A DNA stretch of 64,000 nucleotides from Halopseudomonas xinjiangensis (GTDB taxonomy: Bacteria > Pseudomonadota > Gammaproteobacteria > Pseudomonadales > Pseudomonadaceae): assembly GCA_011050525.1 (NCBI GenBank), contig DRFO01000035.1:1-64000 (forward strand). The letters are read 5' to 3'. The position numbers and the translations under genes are program-made. Positions within the stretch are counted from its first letter, which is position 1. The number at the start of each line of letters is the position of its first letter. Positions 58,673 through 64,000 of the stretch are shown piece after piece. The notes under the pieces are model-generated. The model was not told the DNA's origin, did not search any database, and saw only the letters and a list, made by a program, of their open reading frames with translations.

Positions 58673-60223
58673 TCAGGCTTGCAGATCTTCGGGAAAGTGC
58701 TTCATGACGCTCTGGACCGGGAACGGCGTCATGCCGCCCATAGCACACAAAGAACCATCAACCATGGTCTCGCACAGCTCGGTGAGCAGCTCGAGATTAG
58801 CCTCGCGGTTTTCACCGGCGCGAATCCGGTCTATCACTTCGACGCCCCGTACCGCGCCGATTCGGCAGGGAGTGCATTTGCCACAGGATTCAACGGTGCA
58901 GAATTCCATGGCAAAGCGGGCCTGCTCGCCCATATCGACCGTGTCATCGAACATCACCACACCGCCGTGACCCACCACGCCACCGAAGGCTGCATAGGCT
59001 TCGTAATCTATCGGCGTATCCCATTGGCTGGCTGGCAGGTAGGCACCCAGCGGGCCGCCTACCTGCACAGCGCGAACTGGCCGACCACTGAAGGTGCCGC
59101 CGCCAAAGCTTTCCATCAGCTCGTTCAGCGTAATGCCGAAGGCGAGCTCGATCAGCCCGCCGCGCCGGACGTTACCCGCCAGCTGCAGCGCCAGCGTACC
59201 CCTGGAACGGCCCATCCCGTATTCGGCATAAGCGGCGCCGCCCTGGTCAAGAATGAACGGGATGGCCGCCAGGGAAAGAACGTTATTAACCACCGTAGGC
59301 TTGCCGAACAAACCCTGGATCGCCGGAAGCGGCGGCTTGGCGCGCACCATGCCGCGCTTGCCTTCGAGACTGTCCAGCAAGGAAGTCTCTTCGCCACAGA
59401 TGTAAGCGCCAGCAGCGAGGCGCACCTCAAGATCGAAATGACGGCCACTCCTGGCTACGTTCGCACCCAGAAAACCAGCTGCATAGGCGCGCTCCAGCGC
59501 CAGCTTGAACAGGCGATGGGCCACTGGATATTCGGACCGCAGATAGACATAACCCTGACTGGCACCAACCGCCAGCCCAGCGATAGTCATACCCTCGATC
59601 AGCATATAAGGATCACATTCCATCACCAGACGGTCAGCGAAGGTCCCCGAATCGCCTTCATCAGCGTTGCAGACGATGTATTTCTGACCCTGCGGCTCAT
59701 CCAGCACCGTCTGCCATTTGATGCCGGTGGGGAACGCCGCCCCGCCACGTCCACGCAGACCAGACCCTTTCACCTCATTTACAATCGCCTGTGGCGCGAG
59801 CGCGAGCGCTTTTTTCAGCCCGCGGAAGCCCCGGTGGGCCTGGTAATCATCCAGCGACAAGGGATCGGTGATACCAATGCGGGAGAAGGTCAATCGCTGC
59901 TGTTTTTGCAGATAAGGAATCGCGTCGGTGAGCCCTTGCGCCAGGGGGTGCGCCAGCGGATGCGGATGCCCGCCCTCGAGCAAGCCGGCCTCGACCAGCG
60001 AGCGGACGTCTTCTGGCTCCACCGGACCGTAGGCCATGCGTCCATCGGCAGTGTCAATTTCGACCAGCGGCTCAAGCCAGAACAACCCGCGCGAACCATT
60101 ACGGACAATTTCCAACTCGGTGCCCAGACCAGCGGCCTCGCTGCTCAGAGCCGCGACGACCTGATCGGCGCCCATTGCCAGAGCAGTGGTATCGCAGGGA
60201 ACGTACAGTTTCACCGCCATCAT
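58673..60223 (-). CDS. fdsB: NAD-dependent formate dehydrogenase beta (FMN/NAD-binding) subunit
   Basis: GLRGRGGAAFPTGIKWQTVLDEPQGQKYIVCNADEGDSGTFADR, AYICGEETSLLDSLEGKRGMVRAKPP, ESCGKCTPCRIGAVRG. Confidence 0.95.
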   Translation of the reverse strand: MMAVKLYVPCDTTALAMGADQVVAALSSEAAGLGTELEIVRNGSRGLFWLEPLVEIDTADGRMAYGPVEPEDVRSLVEAGLLEGGHPHPLAHPLAQGLTDAIPYLQKQQRLTFSRIGITDPLSLDDYQAHRGFRGLKKALALAPQAIVNEVKGSGLRGRGGAAFPTGIKWQTVLDEPQGQKYIVCNADEGDSGTFADRLVMECDPYMLIEGMTIAGLAVGASQGYVYLRSEYPVAHRLFKLALERAYAAGFLGANVARSGRHFDLEVRLAAGAYICGEETSLLDSLEGKRGMVRAKPPLPAIQGLFGKPTVVNNVLSLAAIPFILDQGGAAYAEYGMGRSRGTLALQLAGNVRRGGLIELAFGITLNELMESFGGGTFSGRPVRAVQVGGPLGAYLPASQWDTPIDYEAYAAFGGVVGHGGVVMFDDTVDMGEQARFAMEFCTVESCGKCTPCRIGAVRGVEVIDRIRAGENREANLELLTELCETMVDGSLCAMGGMTPFPVQSVMKHFPEDLQA

Positions 60224-60762
60224 TTCAGCTCCAGTGTAGAGGTGGTCAAGCGGTCAACCAGACGGTCGAACTTGGCTGGCGTCATACGGCCATGGATATC
60301 GTCGCCCACGCGAATGGAGGGTGCACAGGCACAATTGCCCAGACAATAAACCGGCTCGAGGGTTAACTCGTTATCCCGGCTGGTCTGATGGTAGTCCACC
60401 CCCAGGCTGGCCTTGATGTGGCTTTCCAGTTGCCGCCCGCCCATCGCCTGACAGGCTTCGGCACGGCATACATGCAGCACATTGCTACCCACAGGATGCG
60501 AGCGAAAATGATGATAAAAGGTAATCACTCCATGCACTTCCGCCCGGGTCTGGCGCAACGCCTCGGCGATAATGGGTACGGCGGCGTCAGGGATATAGCC
60601 AAAGCGGTCCTGAATGGCGTGCAATATCGGCAGCATCGCCCCCGGGATGTGCTTGAGCGCGTCGACTTCCAGCTGGATCGAAGCTGGCGTCCATTCATCG
60701 AAGCAGGCTTTCCCGCTAGCACGTCCTGATTGAGTATTTTGCTGTAACATATGCATAACCAT
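60220..60762 (-). CDS. fdsG: NAD-dependent formate dehydrogenase gamma (2Fe-2S, NuoE-like) subunit
   Basis: GAMLPILHAIQDRFGYIPDAAVPIIAEALRQTRAEVHGVITFYHHFR, CRAEACQAMGG, YCLGNCACAPSIRVGDDIHGRM. Confidence 0.95.
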   Translation of the reverse strand: MVMHMLQQNTQSGRASGKACFDEWTPASIQLEVDALKHIPGAMLPILHAIQDRFGYIPDAAVPIIAEALRQTRAEVHGVITFYHHFRSHPVGSNVLHVCRAEACQAMGGRQLESHIKASLGVDYHQTSRDNELTLEPVYCLGNCACAPSIRVGDDIHGRMTPAKFDRLVDRLTTSTLELK

Positions 60763-60839
60763 TCTTATTAAAATTCAAGTTTGATAGGCTGTAGCCCTGA
60801 AAATATCACTAAGCCTTCCCACAACAAATAAGAAACAAA

Positions 60840-61910
60840 ATGCCTAACAAGAACCTCAGCATCTCATCAGCATGGATATTCAGAAGCGAGAGCGGTGAAA
60901 TCTTCGACCCGGTAATGTTTCCCTTGCTCAAGGGCATCCATGACTCGGGAAAGCTCACCAAAGCCGCTGCCGAGGTCGGACTTTCCTATCGCCACGCCTG
61001 GAATCTCCTCAATCGCTGGGCCGATTTCTTCGGGCTGCCCCTGGTGGTGATGCGCAAGGGGCACGGCACTACCCTGTCCAAGCTTGGCGAAAAGATCATG
61101 TGGGCCGAGCATCGCGTCACCGCCCGCCTGGGCCCGCAGATCGACAGTATGGCGTCCGAGCTCAACGAGCATTTACAGCAGCTCCTTGCTGGTGCACATC
61201 CCGTTCTGCGATTGCATGCAAGCCACGGGTATGCTGTCGCCCTGTTATCCCAGTTTTCCCATCGCCTCGAAATAAACATTCAGTACTGCAGTCCGAAGGA
61301 CGCCTTGCTTTCACTCAAACGAGGCGATTCGGACATTGCCAGCTTCCACCTCCCGACCTCTCCTGAGCTGGCAAGACGGTCACTTGCTTACTATCAAGAG
61401 CTGCTCCAGGGCGACGACCTGCGGGTGATTCGCTTTGTTACCCGGCAACAGGGCCTGATCATTCGCGGCGGTGGCGCTTCAACCATTACCGGTCTGAAAG
61501 ACCTCACCCGCACGGATCACCGCTTCATCAATCGCAACGGTCATTCCGGTACTAGAATTCTGTTCAACATGCTGCTCGAAAAAGAAGGCATTGCCGAAAA
61601 CCAGATTCCCGGCTTCGAACGCGAGGAATACACCCATTCGGCCGTTGCCGCCCATGTTGCGGCCGGCATGGCCGACGCCGGGTTTGGCGTCGAGGCCGCG
61701 GCTCGCCAGTTCGGGCTGGACTTCATTCCGCTGGCCACCGAGCGCTACCTGATGGTCTGTCGGGAGGGTCGGCTTGCCCAGCACAACACCGAACAACTGC
61801 TGACCCTGATGCGCTCCCCCGAATTCGCCGCTGAAATCAACAAGCTGCCCGGCTATTCGCCCGAGTACTGCGGCACCGTCTGCACGATCGCCGAACTGAA
61901 TCCCGACTAA
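60840..61910 (+). CDS. ModE-type HTH regulator with a periplasmic-binding-protein-like C-terminal domain
   Basis: LLKGIHDSGKLTKAAAEVGLSYRHAWNLLNRWADFFGLPLVVMRKGHGTTLSKLGEKIMWAEHRV (ModE-like wHTH); C-terminal SubI/PBP-like region. Divergent from fdsG. Confidence 0.88.
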   Translation: MPNKNLSISSAWIFRSESGEIFDPVMFPLLKGIHDSGKLTKAAAEVGLSYRHAWNLLNRWADFFGLPLVVMRKGHGTTLSKLGEKIMWAEHRVTARLGPQIDSMASELNEHLQQLLAGAHPVLRLHASHGYAVALLSQFSHRLEINIQYCSPKDALLSLKRGDSDIASFHLPTSPELARRSLAYYQELLQGDDLRVIRFVTRQQGLIIRGGGASTITGLKDLTRTDHRFINRNGHSGTRILFNMLLEKEGIAENQIPGFEREEYTHSAVAAHVAAGMADAGFGVEAAARQFGLDFIPLATERYLMVCREGRLAQHNTEQLLTLMRSPEFAAEINKLPGYSPEYCGTVCTIAELNPD

Positions 61911-61917
61911 CCGAGCG

Positions 61918-61949
61918 GTCGGCCGCCTTTCTGAAAGAAGGCAGCCGAC
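61918..61949. terminator. Bidirectional terminator-like hairpin
   Basis: GTCGGCCGCCTT-TCTGAAAG-AAGGCAGCCGAC between convergent genes. Confidence 0.6.
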
Positions 61950-61960
61950 GCCGTGGTGCG

Positions 61961-63622
61961 TTAATAAAACAGTGGCAGCGTCTTTTGCAGCGTAAACCAG
62001 ATGCCCAGCGCCAGCGGCACGCCCACTGCAATCCAGGCTGCGATGGTAACTGGCCGCGTAGCTGGGTCCGGAGCCCATTCCAGCGAAACAGAGCCGCTCG
62101 CGGTCTTGTCATGACTGACGTTCTGCTCTTTCTTCAGCTGCGCTTCAGTCATGAAATGTCTGTCTGCAACCGGGCGCACCAACGCGTTGCAGATAAAGCC
62201 GAGAATCAGCAGGCCCGCCAGAATGTATAAAGTGATGTCGTAAGCGGCGGCGCGCTCGACGCCGATACTCAACTGATATTCCCGCAGGTAGTTGACCAGT
62301 ACCGGACCGACAATACCTGCGGCAGCCCAGGCAGTAAGCAAACGGCCATGAATCGCGCCGACCATCTGGGTGCCGAACATGTCAGCCAGGTAAGCCGGCA
62401 CAGTGGAGAACCCGCCGCCGTACATGGACAGAATAATGCCGAACGCCAGCACGAACAGCGCCAGACTGCCCCACTCCGCCAATAAAGGAACGGAGGCGTA
62501 AAGCGCGAACCCCAGTCCAAAAAACACGAAATAGGTACCTTTGCGGCCGATGTAATCCGAAATCGAGGCCCAGAAGAATCTGCCGCCGATATTGAACAGG
62601 CTCAGCAAGCCTGTGAAGCCCGCCGCAATCGCGGCAATCTGGCCCAGCTGAACAGCGTTGAGTTCATTGTAGGAAAGCGAATTTCCAAGCAACTGGCCGG
62701 CAAATACTTCCTGCAGGAGAGGCGAAGCCATGCCGATAATACCGATGCCGGCAGACACGTTAAGGCATAGTGCTGCCCAGATCAGGGCAAACTGAGGTGT
62801 TTTCCAGGCAACGCTCACGTGTACGTGGCGATGGGTGATCATCTTGTTGCCTGCCTTGGACTCAGGCTGTTTCCAGCCGGCAGGCTTCCAGCCAGTGGGC
62901 GGTATACGGTAAGTCAGCGCACCACCGACCATGAATACAAAGTAGATAAGCGCCATGACCACCAGCGTCTGCCATGCACCCACGCCATCCGGCCCGGCAA
63001 AGTAGCTCATCAAGCCTGCCGCCAGCGGAGCGCCGATCATGGCCCCACCACCGAAACCCATGATCGCCATGCCGGTCGCCATGCCCCGCTTGTCTGGAAA
63101 CCATTTGATCAATGTCGATACAGGGGAGATGTAGCCGAGACCGAGACCGATACCACCGATCACACCAGCGCCTAGCCACAAGAGCCAGATCTGGTGACTG
63201 TAGATACCGAACGCCGAGATAAGCAACCCACCGCACCAGAAAACAGCGGAGACCAGGCCAGCTTTGCGCGGGCCCGCATGCTCAAGCCAGCCACCGAGCG
63301 CGGCAGCGGCGCAGCCCAGAAATACGAAAAAGAGAGTGTAGATCCAACCCATCATTGAGATAGGCCAATCGCAATCGGTAGCCGTCATCGCTGCGAAAAA
63401 GCCCATATCCGGGTTGCATGCAAGCGGCGCATCGATGCCGACTGCCTGGGAAAGCGGCAACCAGAAAACCGAAAATCCGTAGGCCATGCCAATACAGAGA
63501 TGAATAGCCAAGGCAGCCGGTGGAACCAGCCAGCGGTTGAAACCTGGCTCGGCGATAATGCGTTCCTTGGATAGAAACGCCGCTTGCGGCAGGTCGCCTT
63601 CGAGCGCGATAGCATCACTCAT
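61961..63622 (-). CDS. MFS transporter of the oxalate/formate antiporter (OFA) type
   Basis: LCIGMAYGFSVFWLPLSQAVG, GGIGLGLGYISPVSTLIKWFPDKRGMATGMAIMGFGGGAMIGAPLAAGLM, SDYIGRKGTYFVFFGLGF. Confidence 0.92.
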   Translation of the reverse strand: MSDAIALEGDLPQAAFLSKERIIAEPGFNRWLVPPAALAIHLCIGMAYGFSVFWLPLSQAVGIDAPLACNPDMGFFAAMTATDCDWPISMMGWIYTLFFVFLGCAAAALGGWLEHAGPRKAGLVSAVFWCGGLLISAFGIYSHQIWLLWLGAGVIGGIGLGLGYISPVSTLIKWFPDKRGMATGMAIMGFGGGAMIGAPLAAGLMSYFAGPDGVGAWQTLVVMALIYFVFMVGGALTYRIPPTGWKPAGWKQPESKAGNKMITHRHVHVSVAWKTPQFALIWAALCLNVSAGIGIIGMASPLLQEVFAGQLLGNSLSYNELNAVQLGQIAAIAAGFTGLLSLFNIGGRFFWASISDYIGRKGTYFVFFGLGFALYASVPLLAEWGSLALFVLAFGIILSMYGGGFSTVPAYLADMFGTQMVGAIHGRLLTAWAAAGIVGPVLVNYLREYQLSIGVERAAAYDITLYILAGLLILGFICNALVRPVADRHFMTEAQLKKEQNVSHDKTASGSVSLEWAPDPATRPVTIAAWIAVGVPLALGIWFTLQKTLPLFY

Positions 63623-64000
63623 AATGAACTCTCTTTTTTGTGTTTGTTATCTAGATAGGCATATGAGTGCATAGGTAAAACTGCAATACCCGCCTAGGTC
63701 CATCAATAAGCATTGAAATTAATGTGGCAGGGAAACACAACTAGCCAAAGGTATTATGATTTTATTTGCATAGGTTAAGGCTCCCAGCCCCCGAGCGGAC
63801 CTACGGAGCAATCGAAATTCAGGAAGGTGGTTATGGGATCGGGAAGGAAGGCGGTCAACAACCATGACGCGATTAAGCGCTCGCACCTTATCTTCTGCAC
63901 GCGGGGGTCAATCTCGCATTTGTCAGGGCGCGGGGCTATATAGTCGGGGAGCACTGCGATGCGGCACGTGCAGCAGGTTCAGGCCGTGCTGTCTGGCCCA

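Noticed and set aside
58589-60349. 586-aa plus-strand ORF opposite fdsB
   Set aside because: Antisense to a well-supported fdsB with clear NuoF-like motifs; composition is typical of a high-GC shadow ORF, with no recognisable domain.
63650-64000. Possible gene or mobile-element fragment at the right edge
   Set aside because: Short broken reading frames without clear motifs; truncated by the window end, so no call is supported.
1-64000. CRISPR arrays, rRNA or tRNA genes, phage modules or toxin-antitoxin pairs
   Set aside because: No regularly spaced direct repeats, no recognisable tRNA or rRNA sequence, and no phage or TA-type ORFs were seen on reading the window.

Overview
The window is a high-GC gammaproteobacterial (Pseudomonas-like) segment. 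It starts in the 3' end of an IS3-family transposase. A long catabolic island follows (~0.56-55.3 kb): two fused double-domain acyl-CoA dehydrogenases, an unfused ACAD pair, an ACAD/APH-kinase pair, three acyl-CoA synthetases, thiolase and SCP2-thiolase-like proteins, several crotonases, a MaoC hydratase, six SDRs, three alpha/beta hydrolases, an epoxide hydrolase, an OYE-type reductase, a KshA-like Rieske oxygenase with a ferredoxin, and an MMPL/YCF48/DUF1329/DUF1302 set typical of hydrophobic-substrate uptake. This gene content suggests CoA-dependent breakdown of a hydrophobic, probably cyclic (terpenoid- or steroid-like) compound; the substrate cannot be read from the sequence. A NAD-dependent formate dehydrogenase operon (fdsGBA-D) with a ModE-like regulator and an OFA-type MFS transporter follows. 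Main points to follow up: (1) a PanC paralogue with altered pantoate-pocket motifs, translationally coupled to a DapB-like oxidoreductase; (2) a shared palindromic operator-like motif, CTRAC-N6-TCAGCT, at six divergent promoter regions; (3) a probable cobalamin riboswitch antisense to the 3' end of fdsD; (4) two 141-bp MITE-like elements in inverted orientation bracketing a 5.3-kb catabolic module; (5) a 4-hydroxyacyl-CoA kinase/ACAD-like pair. All calls come from reading the sequence; no database search was run.
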